Assembly (NCBI GenBank): GCA_034002745.1
Contig: JAVEZY010000013.1
Location: 1 to 56,612, forward strand
Origin: JAITWN01 sp034002745
GTDB taxonomy: Bacteria > Pseudomonadota > Gammaproteobacteria > SZUA-140
Direction of reading: 5' to 3'
DNA: 56,612 nucleotides
Below the pieces are notes generated by a model. That model did no database searches. It saw only the letters and a program-made list of their open reading frames with translations, and was not told the origin of the DNA. Below, piece by piece: positions 18,370-26,849 of this stretch (within the stretch, counting starts at the first letter, position 1; each line of letters begins with the position of its first letter). The position numbers and the translations under genes are program-made.

Positions 18370-19281
18370 ATGATCAAGCAGCGCACCTTAAAGAACATCG
18401 TGCGGGCGACCGGCATCGGGCTGCATACCGGGAAGAAGATAAGCCTGACCCTGCAGCCCGCGCCCGCCGATGCGGGCATCGTGTTCCGCCGGGTGGATCT
18501 CGATCCACCGGTGGAGATCCGGGCGCGTCAGGAGAACGTGGGTGATACCGTCCTGTCCACGACGCTGGCCACCGGGGATGTGCGCATCTCCACCGTGGAG
18601 CATCTCCTGTCGGCGTTCGCCGGTCTGGGCATTGACAACGCCGTCGTCGAGCTGGACGCTGCCGAGGTTCCGATCATGGATGGCAGCGCCGGTCCATTCG
18701 TATTCCTGCTGCAGTCGGCGGGCATCGCGGAGCAGAACGCGCCCAAGCGCTTCATCCGGGTCAGGCGCAGCGTGCAGGTCGAGGATAATGACAAGTGGGC
18801 GCGCTTCGATCCCTTCGAGGGCTTCAAGGTGTCGTTCCGTATCGATTTCGACCACCCCGCATTCAGTGGCGATACCAAGCAGGCGACCATAGATTTCTCC
18901 ACCACCTCGTTCGTCAAGGAGGTCAGCCGCGCCCGCACTTTCGGTTTTCTCCGCGACTACGAGCGCCTGCGGGAAATGAACCTGGTGTTGGGGGGCAATC
19001 TGAGCAATGCGGTCGTCGTCGATGAGAATCGCATTCTCAACGAGGATGGCCTGCGCTACGAGGACGAATTCGTCAAGCACAAGGTGCTCGACGCGATTGG
19101 CGACCTGTATCTGCTGGGTTACAGCCTGATCGGCGCGTTCAGTGGCTACAAGTCCGGCCACGGCCTGAACAATCGCCTGTTGCGCGCTCTGATGGCGGAT
19201 CCCGACGCCTGGGAGCTGGTCACCTACGAAGACGAAGAGGACATGCCGATTTCTTACGTCCAGGCGGCCCCGGCGGTCTAG
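18370..19281 (+). CDS. lpxC: UDP-3-O-acyl-N-acetylglucosamine deacetylase LpxC
   Basis: LpxC is the zinc enzyme of the committed step of lipid A synthesis. The 303-residue protein matches the family length (E. coli 305) and begins MIKQRTLKNIVRATGIGLHT. Zinc and catalytic residues are visible in VEHLLSAFAGLGIDN (His near 78), FVKHKVLDAIGDLYLLG (His near 237 and Asp near 241) and the catalytic histidine in YKSGHGLNN. Its presence shows a Gram-negative outer membrane. It is the last forward gene before the oppositely oriented dciA. Confidence 0.97.
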   Translation: MIKQRTLKNIVRATGIGLHTGKKISLTLQPAPADAGIVFRRVDLDPPVEIRARQENVGDTVLSTTLATGDVRISTVEHLLSAFAGLGIDNAVVELDAAEVPIMDGSAGPFVFLLQSAGIAEQNAPKRFIRVRRSVQVEDNDKWARFDPFEGFKVSFRIDFDHPAFSGDTKQATIDFSTTSFVKEVSRARTFGFLRDYERLREMNLVLGGNLSNAVVVDENRILNEDGLRYEDEFVKHKVLDAIGDLYLLGYSLIGAFSGYKSGHGLNNRLLRALMADPDAWELVTYEDEEDMPISYVQAAPAV

Positions 19282-19326
19282 CAGGCCGTCGCAATGCGCT
19301 GAGGGGCGCTTGCGGGTCCGGCGACG

Positions 19327-19341
19327 CGGATCAGTGATCCG
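19327..19341. terminator. Palindrome between convergent lpxC and dciA
   Basis: CGGATCA (19327-19333) and TGATCCG (19335-19341) pair perfectly around one G, immediately next to the dciA stop and 45 bases past the lpxC stop. It could serve as a bidirectional terminator hairpin, but the loop is too short for the full stem to form and no T-run follows on either strand. Confidence 0.25.
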
Positions 19342-19830
19342 TCAGGGCTGGTCTACTGGCGGCGCCGCGCGCGTCGCCAGGCGCAGCAGCGCTTCGCGCA
19401 ATGCCGGAATCCGGGTCGCCTCAGCCACGGCCCGCAGATGCTCTCCGGTGGCGGCGGAAAGCCGGCTGACCTGCCGGCTGGGCTGCGGCGGTGCGGCAAG
19501 AGGCGGCGTCTGTCTGATCCGGATTTCGCTCAGTCCGGAAAACTCCGGCTCCTGGCGCAGGGTGCGCAGCAGCCGCGGCGCCTCGAAGCGCAGCCGCGTG
19601 GTCCAGCCCGGACCATCACTGTGCAGCGTCAAAATGCCGTGCTCGAGATTGGCGATCCGGCAGTGTTGGTCGAGAGGGGAGGCCAGGCAGGCGCTCACCA
19701 GTCCGTTCAGTCGATCCAGCCGGGCGCAGTGGTTCGCCATGGCGCAAAGCGCGCCTCCGGCGCCCATGATGTTTTGCACAGTTTTTGCATTTCGGGCTGA
19801 CATTTTGTCTGCTTCGGCTGAAGTTCTCAT
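19342..19830 (-). CDS. dciA: DciA-like replicative helicase loader (DUF721)
   Basis: DciA is the ancestral protein that brings DnaB helicase to the origin in bacteria lacking phage-type DnaC. The 162-residue product has the DUF721 core at about residues 20-95 (ARLDRLNGLVSACLASPLDQHC, DGPGWTTRLRFEAPRLL), matching the Pseudomonas protein in the same lpxC-M23 position. The C-terminal 60 residues are proline-, arginine- and alanine-rich and look disordered. I place the start at ATG 19830; ATG 19803 is an alternative. The open frame extends further upstream, but that part overlaps the M23 gene and looks non-coding. Confidence 0.8.
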   Translation of the reverse strand: MRTSAEADKMSARNAKTVQNIMGAGGALCAMANHCARLDRLNGLVSACLASPLDQHCRIANLEHGILTLHSDGPGWTTRLRFEAPRLLRTLRQEPEFSGLSEIRIRQTPPLAAPPQPSRQVSRLSAATGEHLRAVAEATRIPALREALLRLATRAAPPVDQP

Positions 19831-19903
19831 TTTCGCGGCCGACTTCCTGTGGTATGTACCGGAGGGTCGAGGGCCGCGGAACGATGTGGAGTTGCAAGCA
19901 TAG

Positions 19904-20830
19904 ATGAACATCATCGTACGTGCCAAACATTCCGGGGCGTCCCGTTCGCTGAATCTGTCGCGATGGCAGATGCTCTTGATCGCCATCACCGTTTTCCTCG
20001 TGCTCCCCGCCGCCGCCCTGTACACCGGCAAGCTCATGGGCGAAGCGCGCGTGGATGGGGAGCTGGTTCTTCCCAGTGAATGGAAGTCGGATGTCGATCG
20101 CAATCGTCAGGAAATTGAGCGCCTGTCGCGCAAGGCGCGTGAGGATCTCAATGCGATGTCGATTCGCCTCGCTCAGCTGCAGGCGCAGGCAATCCGCATC
20201 AATGCGCTCGGCCAGCGCCTGGTCAGCATCGCGAGACTGGACGAGGGCGAGTTCGATTTCAGTCAGCCGCCGGCTCAGGGCGGTCCCGAGGCGGAAGTCG
20301 AGCTGACGCGCGAGGTCGAGCCTCCCGATTTCATCCGCTCTCTTGATCAGCTGGCGATCGAGCTCGAGGATCGTGAGCAGCGACTGCGTGTGCTCGAGGA
20401 TTACTTCATGACACGCAATCTTCAGGAGACCGTGATGCCGGCGGGGCGCCCGCTGAAGAACGGCTGGGTGTCATCCTTCTACGGCATGCGCACCGATCCG
20501 TTCACCGGCCGGCGAGCGATGCACAACGGGACCGACTTCGCCGGCAAGGAAGGCAGCGATATTCTCGCCGTGGCGGCCGGCATCGTCACCTACTCCGGAA
20601 AGCGCTATGGCTATGGGCACATGGTAGAAATCAGCCATGGCAACGGTTATATTACCCGCTATGCTCACAACCGGGAGAACCTGGTGAAGGCTGGCGACGT
20701 GGTCGAGAAGGGGCAGGCGATCGCGTTGCTTGGATCCACCGGACGCTCCACCGGGCCGCACGTTCACTTCGAAGTGCTCAAGAACGGCCGCGGAGTGGAT
20801 CCCGGCAGCTATATCAGAGCGGCGAAGTAA
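19904..20830 (+). CDS. Membrane-anchored M23 (LytM) metallopeptidase
   Basis: This is a predicted periplasmic peptidoglycan endopeptidase or regulator. The 308-residue product has one N-terminal membrane helix at about residues 22-44, a charged coiled-coil region at about 60-160, and a LytM domain at about 190-300. Zinc-site motifs look intact: HNGTDFAG (first His and Asp) and GPHVHFE (last HxH). It should therefore be catalytic, unlike EnvC or NlpD. It precedes secA and is divergent from dciA. The ribosome-binding site is weak (GGAG about 14 bases upstream). Confidence 0.9.
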   Translation: MNIIVRAKHSGASRSLNLSRWQMLLIAITVFLVLPAAALYTGKLMGEARVDGELVLPSEWKSDVDRNRQEIERLSRKAREDLNAMSIRLAQLQAQAIRINALGQRLVSIARLDEGEFDFSQPPAQGGPEAEVELTREVEPPDFIRSLDQLAIELEDREQRLRVLEDYFMTRNLQETVMPAGRPLKNGWVSSFYGMRTDPFTGRRAMHNGTDFAGKEGSDILAVAAGIVTYSGKRYGYGHMVEISHGNGYITRYAHNRENLVKAGDVVEKGQAIALLGSTGRSTGPHVHFEVLKNGRGVDPGSYIRAAK

Positions 20831-20896
20831 CTTCGCTTCTCTCCGCGACCCCTGTCGCGGTTCCCTCCAAACTGAATTAGACGGTGGTTCTCCTCA

Positions 20897-23608
20897 ATGG
20901 TCGCCAAGCTGCTCAGCAGGATGTTCGGTAGCCGCAACGAGCGTTTGCTGAAGCGGCTGAAAGGCGTCGTAGCGCGCATCAACGACATGGAAAGCGGGTT
21001 GCAGGCGCTCGATGACGACGCCTTGCGCGGCAAGACCGCCGAGTTCCGCCAGCGCGTCGCGGACGGCGCCAGCCTGGACGATCTGATGCCCGAAGCCTTC
21101 GCGGTGGTGCGCGAAGCTGCGCGTCGCACGCTCGGAATGCGTCATTATGATGTGCAGATGATCGGCGGCATGGTGCTGCATTCCGGCAAGATCGCCGAGA
21201 TGCGCACCGGCGAAGGCAAGACGCTGATGTCGACCCTGCCGGCATATCTCAATGCGCTCGCCGGCCAGGGCGTGCACGTCGTCACCGTCAACGACTATCT
21301 GGCGCGTCGCGATGCCGGATGGATGTCGCGGGTTTACGAGTTCCTCGACATGACGGTCGGGGTGATTCATGCCGGACAGTCGCCCGAAGCGAAGCGCGCC
21401 GCCTACGCCGCGGACATCACCTATGGCACCAACAACGAGTTCGGTTTCGACTACCTGCGCGACAATATGGCCTTCCGCGTCGCCGACAAGGCGCAGCGCG
21501 GACTGAACTTCGCCATCGTCGACGAGGTGGACTCCATCCTCATCGACGAGGCGCGCACGCCGCTGATCATTTCCGGTCCGGTGAGCGACAGTTCGGACCT
21601 GTATCTGAAGATCAATCGTCTGGTGCCGAAGCTGCGCCGCCAGGAGCAGGAAGGCGACGGCGGCCACTTTACCGTCGACGAGAAGACCAAGCAGGTTCAC
21701 CTCACCGAGGAAGGGCATGAGGAGGTGGAGGATCTGATGATGAAGGCCGGGCTGATCCGCGAGGGTGACAGCCTCTACAGCGCCGCCAACATCAGCCTGA
21801 TGCATCACCTGAACGCCGGCCTGCGCGCCCATCATCTGTATCAGCGCGACGTGGAGTACATCGTCAGCGACAACACCATCGTCATCGTCGATGAGTTCAC
21901 CGGGCGCACCATGCCGGGACGGCGCTGGTCCGATGGCCTGCATCAGGCGATCGAGGCCAAGGAAGGGGTGCCGATCCAGAACGAGAACCAGACGCTCGCT
22001 TCGATCACCTTCCAGAATTACTTCCGCATGTACGGCAAGCTGTCCGGCATGACCGGTACCGCGGATACGGAAGCGTACGAATTCCAGCAGATCTACGGGC
22101 TCGAGGTGGTGGTCATTCCTACCCACCGTCCGATGGTGCGCAAGGACCACGGCGATCTGGTCTATCTCACTGCGGCGGAGAAGTACGATGCAGTGATCCT
22201 CGACATCGAGGAATGTCATCAGCGCGGGCAGCCGGTGCTGGTCGGCACCACCTCGATCGAGACATCCGAATTGCTGGCGAGCAAGCTGCGCAAGCGCAAC
22301 ATCGCCCATGAGGTGCTCAATGCCAAGCAGCATGAGCGCGAGGCCGAGATCATCGCGCAGGCCGGCCGGCCGGGCGCGGTGACCATCGCCACCAACATGG
22401 CGGGCCGCGGTACGGACATCGTGCTCGGTGGCAACCCGGAGGCCGAGCTGGCGGCGCGCGGCGAAGTTTCCGAGGACGAGCGTGCGCGGCTCGAAGCCGA
22501 ATGGAAGGAGCGCCACGCACGCGTGCTCGAAGCCGGCGGTCTGCACATCATTGGCACCGAGCGCCATGAATCGCGGCGCATCGACAACCAGCTCCGTGGT
22601 CGCTCCGGTCGTCAGGGAGATCCGGGTTCCAGCCGCTTCTATTTGTCGCTCCAAGACAATCTGATGCGGATCTTCGCTTCCGATCGCATCTCCGGCCTCA
22701 TGCAGAAGCTCGGCATGTCCGAGGGCGAGGCGATCGAACACCCCTGGGTGAGCAAGGCGATCGAGAACGCCCAGCGCAAGGTCGAGGGCCACAACTTCGA
22801 CATCCGCAAGCAGCTGCTGGAATACGACGACGTTGCCAACGACCAGCGTCGGGTCATCTATCAGCAGCGCAACGAGCTGATGGAAGCGGAAGACATTTCC
22901 GATTCGATCCAGGGCATTCGCCACGACGTGATCAGCGCGTTCATCGATGGCTACATTCCGCCGGGCAGCCTGGATGAGCAATGGGACGTGGCGGGCCTGG
23001 AGAAGGCGCTGGAGCAGGAATACGGCATGCACATGCCGCTCTCGAAATGGCTGGAGGAGGATCATTCCCTGCATGAGGAGCCGCTGCGCGCGCGCATCCT
23101 CGGGGAATTCGAGCAAGCCTATGCCGCGAAGGAGGCCGTGGTTGGCCCGCGCGTGATGCGCGACTTCGAGAAGGCGGTGATGCTGCAGGTGCTTGATACG
23201 AGCTGGAAGGATCATCTGGCCGCCATGGATCATCTGCGTCAGGGCATCCACCTGCGCGGCTATGCGCAGAAGAATCCCAAGCAGGAATACAAGCGCGAAG
23301 CCTTCGAGATGTTCAGCACGCTGCTGGAGCGTATCAAGCAGGAAGTCGTGGCCGTTCTTGCCCGGGTCGAAGTGCGCGCCCAGGAAGACGTGGAGGCGGT
23401 CGAGGAGCAGCGGCGCCAGCAGGGGCAGATGCAGTTCCAGCATGCCGAGGCAGCGAGCGCCGTCGCCGGCAGTGGCGCCGCACCAGCGGCCGCTGGCGGC
23501 GACGGCGGGCAACCCTTCGTCCGCGGCGGGGAGAAAGTCGGTCGCAACGAACCCTGTCCCTGCGGCTCGGGTCGCAAGTACAAGCAGTGCCATGGTCGCC
23601 TGAGCTGA
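20897..23608 (+). CDS. secA: Preprotein translocase ATPase SecA
   Basis: SecA drives secretory proteins through SecYEG using ATP. The 903-residue product matches the family length (E. coli 901). It has Walker A in MRTGEGKTLMSTLPAYLNA near residue 103, DEVDSILIDEARTPL near 210, NMAGRGTDI in the second ATPase domain and RSGRQGDPGSSRF. The C-terminal zinc finger is complete (NEPCPCGSGRKYKQCHG), which binds SecB and ribosomes. No secM-like gene lies upstream; an M23 peptidase gene takes that place. A strong hairpin follows. Confidence 0.98.
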   Translation: MVAKLLSRMFGSRNERLLKRLKGVVARINDMESGLQALDDDALRGKTAEFRQRVADGASLDDLMPEAFAVVREAARRTLGMRHYDVQMIGGMVLHSGKIAEMRTGEGKTLMSTLPAYLNALAGQGVHVVTVNDYLARRDAGWMSRVYEFLDMTVGVIHAGQSPEAKRAAYAADITYGTNNEFGFDYLRDNMAFRVADKAQRGLNFAIVDEVDSILIDEARTPLIISGPVSDSSDLYLKINRLVPKLRRQEQEGDGGHFTVDEKTKQVHLTEEGHEEVEDLMMKAGLIREGDSLYSAANISLMHHLNAGLRAHHLYQRDVEYIVSDNTIVIVDEFTGRTMPGRRWSDGLHQAIEAKEGVPIQNENQTLASITFQNYFRMYGKLSGMTGTADTEAYEFQQIYGLEVVVIPTHRPMVRKDHGDLVYLTAAEKYDAVILDIEECHQRGQPVLVGTTSIETSELLASKLRKRNIAHEVLNAKQHEREAEIIAQAGRPGAVTIATNMAGRGTDIVLGGNPEAELAARGEVSEDERARLEAEWKERHARVLEAGGLHIIGTERHESRRIDNQLRGRSGRQGDPGSSRFYLSLQDNLMRIFASDRISGLMQKLGMSEGEAIEHPWVSKAIENAQRKVEGHNFDIRKQLLEYDDVANDQRRVIYQQRNELMEAEDISDSIQGIRHDVISAFIDGYIPPGSLDEQWDVAGLEKALEQEYGMHMPLSKWLEEDHSLHEEPLRARILGEFEQAYAAKEAVVGPRVMRDFEKAVMLQVLDTSWKDHLAAMDHLRQGIHLRGYAQKNPKQEYKREAFEMFSTLLERIKQEVVAVLARVEVRAQEDVEAVEEQRRQQGQMQFQHAEAASAVAGSGAAPAAAGGDGGQPFVRGGEKVGRNEPCPCGSGRKYKQCHGRLS

Positions 23609-23634
23609 GGCGACACAGGGGCGCGGCGGTGCAG

Positions 23635-23666
23635 GGGACGCTGCCGCCTGCAGGCGGCAGCGTCCC
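23635..23666. terminator. Perfect 32-base palindrome after secA
   Basis: The 16 bases from 23635 are followed directly by their exact reverse complement to 23666, centred on CTGCAG. A stem of about 14 pairs with a 4-base loop would form 27 bases past the secA stop. There is only a weak T-rich stretch downstream (CTCTTTCCTT), so it may be a terminator or a dispersed palindromic element. It separates secA from argJ. Confidence 0.5.
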
Positions 23667-23704
23667 TGTGCGAAGTCTCTTTCCTTCGTGATATCGTAGC
23701 GGCC

Positions 23705-24922
23705 ATGAACGATACCGCTGCTTCCAACACCATGTTGTCCATCGATGGCGTGCGTCTCGGCACCGTTGCCGCCGGAGTGCGCAAGCCCGGCCGTCCCGAT
23801 GTGGTGCTTTTCGAGCTCGCCGCGGGTTCCGCCTGCGCCGCCGTGTTCACCCGCAACGCTTTCTGTGCCGCTCCGGTGATCCTGGGGCGCAGTCATCTGT
23901 CCGTGCGGATGCCGCGCTACCTGTTGATCAACTCGGGCAATGCCAATGCCGGGACCGGCGCGGCCGGCATGGCGGCGGCACAGGCATGCTGCGAAGCGGT
24001 GGCGGTGCACGGAGGCTGTGCTCAGGAAGAGGTGCTGCCCTTCTCGACCGGGGTCATCGGCGAACCGCTGCCCGTCGACCGCATCCGCAACGCACTGGGC
24101 GGTGCGTTCCAGGCCCTGCGCGCGGACGGCTGGGAAGAGGCGGCTCGCGGCATCATGACGACCGACACCATGCCCAAGGCGGTTTCGCGCCGTGTCCGGC
24201 TCGGCGATGTCGAGGTGGTGCTGAACGGCATCGCCAAGGGCGCCGGCATGATTCACCCCAATATGGCAACCATGCTGTGCTTCATGGCCACCGACGCGCG
24301 CATCGCCGCGCCGCTCCTGCAGCGCTGCCTTGCCGACGCCGTGGATGAGTCGTTCCACTGCATTACCGTGGATGGCGATACCTCGACCAACGATGCCTGC
24401 GTGCTGGTGGCAAGCGGGGCTCGCGACATGCAGCCGCTGGTATCACCCGAGGATCCGCGCTACGAGGCGCTGCGCGTGGCCGTGGAGGAGGTCTGTCGTG
24501 AACTGGCCACCGCCATCGTTCTCGATGCCGAGGGTGCAACCAAGTTCATCACCATCAGGGTGGAAGAGGGGCGGGACCGCGAGGAATGCCTTGCTGCCGC
24601 GCGTACCATCGCCCTGTCTCCGCTGGTGAAGACGGCGTTTTTCGCCGGCGATCCGAATTGGGGCCGTATCCTTGCCGCGCTCGGGCGGGCGCCGCTGGTG
24701 GCGCTCGACGTCAATCGGGTGTGCATCGACCTGGACGAGGTCTGTATCGTGCGGGCCGGCCAGCGGGCAGACGACTATACCGAGGAGCGGGGCCGCGAAG
24801 TGATGCAGCGCTCGCGGATCACCGTGCGCGTGCGGCTGGGGCGGGGCGCGGCGCGAGCCCATGTCTGGACCAGCGATCTTTCCTACGATTACGTCCGCAT
24901 CAACGCCGAATATCGCACCTGA
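23705..24922 (+). CDS. argJ: Glutamate N-acetyltransferase / amino-acid acetyltransferase ArgJ
   Basis: ArgJ recycles the acetyl group from N-acetylornithine to glutamate in arginine synthesis, and in bifunctional forms also uses acetyl-CoA. The 405-residue proenzyme cleaves itself into two chains; the motif KGAGMIHPNMATML is present and the predicted nucleophile is Thr189. Other features are YLLINSGNANAGTG and FAGDPNWGRILAALGRA. Whether it is monofunctional cannot be told from sequence. With argB at 30.8 kb it indicates the cyclic acetylated arginine pathway. Confidence 0.96.
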   Translation: MNDTAASNTMLSIDGVRLGTVAAGVRKPGRPDVVLFELAAGSACAAVFTRNAFCAAPVILGRSHLSVRMPRYLLINSGNANAGTGAAGMAAAQACCEAVAVHGGCAQEEVLPFSTGVIGEPLPVDRIRNALGGAFQALRADGWEEAARGIMTTDTMPKAVSRRVRLGDVEVVLNGIAKGAGMIHPNMATMLCFMATDARIAAPLLQRCLADAVDESFHCITVDGDTSTNDACVLVASGARDMQPLVSPEDPRYEALRVAVEEVCRELATAIVLDAEGATKFITIRVEEGRDREECLAAARTIALSPLVKTAFFAGDPNWGRILAALGRAPLVALDVNRVCIDLDEVCIVRAGQRADDYTEERGREVMQRSRITVRVRLGRGAARAHVWTSDLSYDYVRINAEYRT

Positions 24923-25024
24923 ACGGGATGCCCGGCCGGGTGCTGGCGTGACGACGGGTGAATCGCTATATTTTTCCTATCGTCGGCATACCGGCCGCGC
25001 CTTCCAGAGTTCAGGAGAATACAG

Positions 25025-26197
25025 ATGCTCGATGGCATCCTCGATTTCACGCTGGGTCAGGCTCTGCTCGCCTCCCTGCTGCTCACCCACGTCACCATTG
25101 CTTCGGTAACCATCTATCTTCATCGGCACCAGGCGCATCGCGCCCTCGATCTGCATCCGCTGGCGAGCCATTTCTTCCGCTTCTGGCTCTGGCTCACCAC
25201 CGGCATGCGGACCAAGGACTGGGTGGCAGTGCATCGCAAGCATCACGCCAAGGTGGAGACGCCCGAGGATCCGCACAGTCCGCAGGTCTACGGTATCCGC
25301 AAGGTGCTGCTCGAGGGTGCCGAGCTGTATCGGGCCGAAGCGGACAATGACGAAACTCTGGCGAAGTATGGCCGCGGTACGCCGGACGACTGGATCGAGC
25401 GGCGTGTGTATACGCCCTACGACCGCTACGGCATCGTCCTGCTGTTCCTCATCGATCTGGCATTGTTCGGGATCGCGGGAATCGCGGTCTGGGGCATCCA
25501 GATGCTGTGGATTCCCTTCTTTGCCGCCGGCGTGATCAACGGCGTGGGCCATTACTGGGGCTATCGCAACTACGAGGTGTCCGACGCCTCGAGAAACATC
25601 GTGCCCTGGGGCATCCTGATCGGCGGTGAGGAACTGCACAACAATCATCACACCTTCGCGTCGTCGGCGCGGCTGTCATCCAAGTGGTGGGAGTTCGATA
25701 TCGGCTGGCTGTATATCCGCCTGATGCAGGCTGTCGGCCTGGCGCGAGTGCGCAAGGTGGCGCCGCGGCCGGTCCGGGATCCGCTCAAGTCCAGCGTGGA
25801 CATGGACACGGTGGTTGCCATCGTCAGCAACCGGTTCCAGATCATGTCCCATTACGGCCGCGACGTGCTCACCCGGGTGTATCGCGACGAAATGCGTCAG
25901 CGTGCCGATCGGCCGCCGCGGCGTGCGCGCCGCCTGCTGCTGCGCAATGAATCGCTCATCGACGAACGCGACCGGATGCAGATCGACTCGATCCTCAGCG
26001 CCAGTCCGCATCTGCAGACGGTGTATCGCTTCAAGCTGGCGCTGCAGGAATTGTGGTCGCGTTCCACCTCGTCGAACGAGCACCTTCTGCAGTCGCTGCA
26101 GGACTGGTGTCACCAGGCCGAGGCCTCGGGTATCAAGGCGTTGCAGGATTTTGCGCGGACCTTGCGCAGTTATTCCATGAAACCGGCGGTGGTTTGA
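25025..26197 (+). CDS. Acyl-CoA/acyl-lipid delta-9-type fatty acid desaturase
   Basis: Membrane desaturases of this class introduce a double bond into saturated acyl chains with a di-iron centre and oxygen. The 390-residue product carries the three histidine boxes: HRHQAH at residues 33-38, HRKHH at 70-74 and HNNHH at 205-209. It has about four hydrophobic segments and a roughly 130-residue polar C-terminal extension. The substrate (CoA ester or membrane lipid) cannot be told. It stands alone 102 bases after argJ, and no paired ferredoxin or reductase gene is adjacent. Confidence 0.88.
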   Translation: MLDGILDFTLGQALLASLLLTHVTIASVTIYLHRHQAHRALDLHPLASHFFRFWLWLTTGMRTKDWVAVHRKHHAKVETPEDPHSPQVYGIRKVLLEGAELYRAEADNDETLAKYGRGTPDDWIERRVYTPYDRYGIVLLFLIDLALFGIAGIAVWGIQMLWIPFFAAGVINGVGHYWGYRNYEVSDASRNIVPWGILIGGEELHNNHHTFASSARLSSKWWEFDIGWLYIRLMQAVGLARVRKVAPRPVRDPLKSSVDMDTVVAIVSNRFQIMSHYGRDVLTRVYRDEMRQRADRPPRRARRLLLRNESLIDERDRMQIDSILSASPHLQTVYRFKLALQELWSRSTSSNEHLLQSLQDWCHQAEASGIKALQDFARTLRSYSMKPAVV

Positions 26198-26210
26198 TGC
26201 ATGGGGAATT

Positions 26211-26251
26211 GGGGTCAGGCCCCATTCTCCGGGTGAATGGGGTCTGACCCC
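26211..26251. repeat. GGGGTCAGACCCC-type inverted pair
   Basis: The 17 bases at 26211-26227 and their reverse complement at 26235-26251 match with one mismatch, leaving a 7-base loop. The left arm starts GGGGTCAGGCCCC and the right arm ends GGGGTCTGACCCC. The pair begins 14 bases past the desaturase stop and lies between it and the rpmG terminator. It could act as a transcription-ending hairpin for the desaturase. Confidence 0.8.
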
Positions 26252-26268
26252 GGGCTGTGCGGCTGAAC

Positions 26269-26292
26269 AAAAAAGGGACCTGACGGTCCCTT
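26269..26292 (-). terminator. Rho-independent terminator of radC-rpmB-rpmG
   Basis: Read on the minus strand, an AAGGGACC/GGTCCCTT stem with a 4-base loop runs straight into a run of six T's (A's at 26269-26274 on the plus strand). It lies about 30 bases past the rpmG stop. This is a textbook intrinsic terminator. Confidence 0.9.
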
Positions 26293-26323
26293 TCTCGTTG
26301 CAGCCGTTTGTCGGGCGCCCGAC

Positions 26324-26479
26324 TTACTTCAGCTTGGCTTCCTTGTAGACGACATGCTTGCGCACCACCGGATCGTACTTCTTGATTTCCATCTTCTCGG
26401 GCATGGTGCGCTTGTTCTTGGTCGTGGTGTAGAAATGACCAGTGCCGGCCGAGGAGAGCAGTTTGATCTTGTCGCGCAT
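26324..26479 (-). CDS. rpmG: 50S ribosomal protein L33
   Basis: Read from ATG 26479 the gene gives 51 residues beginning MRDKIKLLSSAGTGHFYTT and ending YKEAKLK, which is L33 of the large ribosomal subunit. It has no cysteine pairs, so it is the zinc-independent form. It lies 11 bases after rpmB, with a GGAGGA ribosome site in the short spacer, and is followed by a strong terminator. Confidence 0.97.
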   Translation of the reverse strand: MRDKIKLLSSAGTGHFYTTTKNKRTMPEKMEIKKYDPVVRKHVVYKEAKLK

Positions 26480-26490
26480 GATCCGTCCTC

Positions 26491-26727
26491 CTAGACCTTG
26501 ACGCCGCGTGCCCGCACGTCGGCAAGCACGGTCTCGATGCCGCGCTTGTCGATGATGCGCTGGCCATGGGAGCTGACGCGCAGCTTCACCCAGCGATTCT
26601 CGTCGGCCACCCAGAAGCGACGCACCTGCAGATTGGGCAGGAAGCGGCGCCGCGTCTTGTTGTTGGCGTGGGACACATTGTTACCGGTCATGGGCTTCTT
26701 GCCGGTGACATCACATACTCGGGACAT
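26491..26727 (-). CDS. rpmB: 50S ribosomal protein L28
   Basis: The 78-residue basic protein starts MSRVCDVTGKKPMTGNNVSH and contains NNKTRRRFLPNLQ and RFWVADENRWVKLRVS, which identify L28. Length equals that of E. coli L28. It lies between radC and rpmG, the conserved gammaproteobacterial order, and a promoter-like sequence with an 18-base palindrome sits just upstream. Only one cysteine is present, so it does not bind zinc through a four-cysteine site. Confidence 0.97.
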   Translation of the reverse strand: MSRVCDVTGKKPMTGNNVSHANNKTRRRFLPNLQVRRFWVADENRWVKLRVSSHGQRIIDKRGIETVLADVRARGVKV

Positions 26728-26762
26728 GACAGCTCCGCCGCTGATTGAATTTCGAACGGCAC

Positions 26763-26791
26763 TTTATAGCAGATTTTCTCCCCGGAGAAAA
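26763..26791 (-). promoter_or_regulatory. Possible rpmB promoter with overlapping palindrome
   Basis: On the minus strand TATAAA (26768-26763) is a good -10 box about 35 bases before the rpmB start. Seventeen bases upstream is TTTTCT, a weak -35. That box is one arm of a perfect palindrome TTTTCTCC-CC-GGAGAAAA (26774-26791). The palindrome could be an operator or the hairpin that ends radC transcripts. Confidence 0.35.
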
Positions 26792-26849
26792 GTGGACCCG
26801 GCAATCGGCCGGCATCGGGGCCAAAGTGGCGGAATTCGGGGGGCCGGCC

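Noticed and set aside
19904..20103. N-terminal extension of dciA to 20103
   Set aside because: It would overlap the M23 gene and gives Ser/Arg-rich sequence unlike DUF721 proteins; starts at 19830 or 19803 fit better.
20831..20896. A possible secM-like arrest peptide upstream of secA
   Set aside because: The 66 bases between the M23 gene and secA are too short for a secretion monitor, and no FxxxxWIxxxxGIRAGP-like end was seen at the end of the M23 product.
20894..24358. Minus-strand open frame of 1154 codons across secA and argJ
   Set aside because: It is the complement of secA and argJ codons, composed of His/Arg/Ala-rich sequence with no family features; a third-position GC artefact.
26324..26479. 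A 144-residue minus-strand frame overlapping rpmG
   Set aside because: It reads rpmG and rpmB bases in the wrong phase; the L33 frame is unambiguous.
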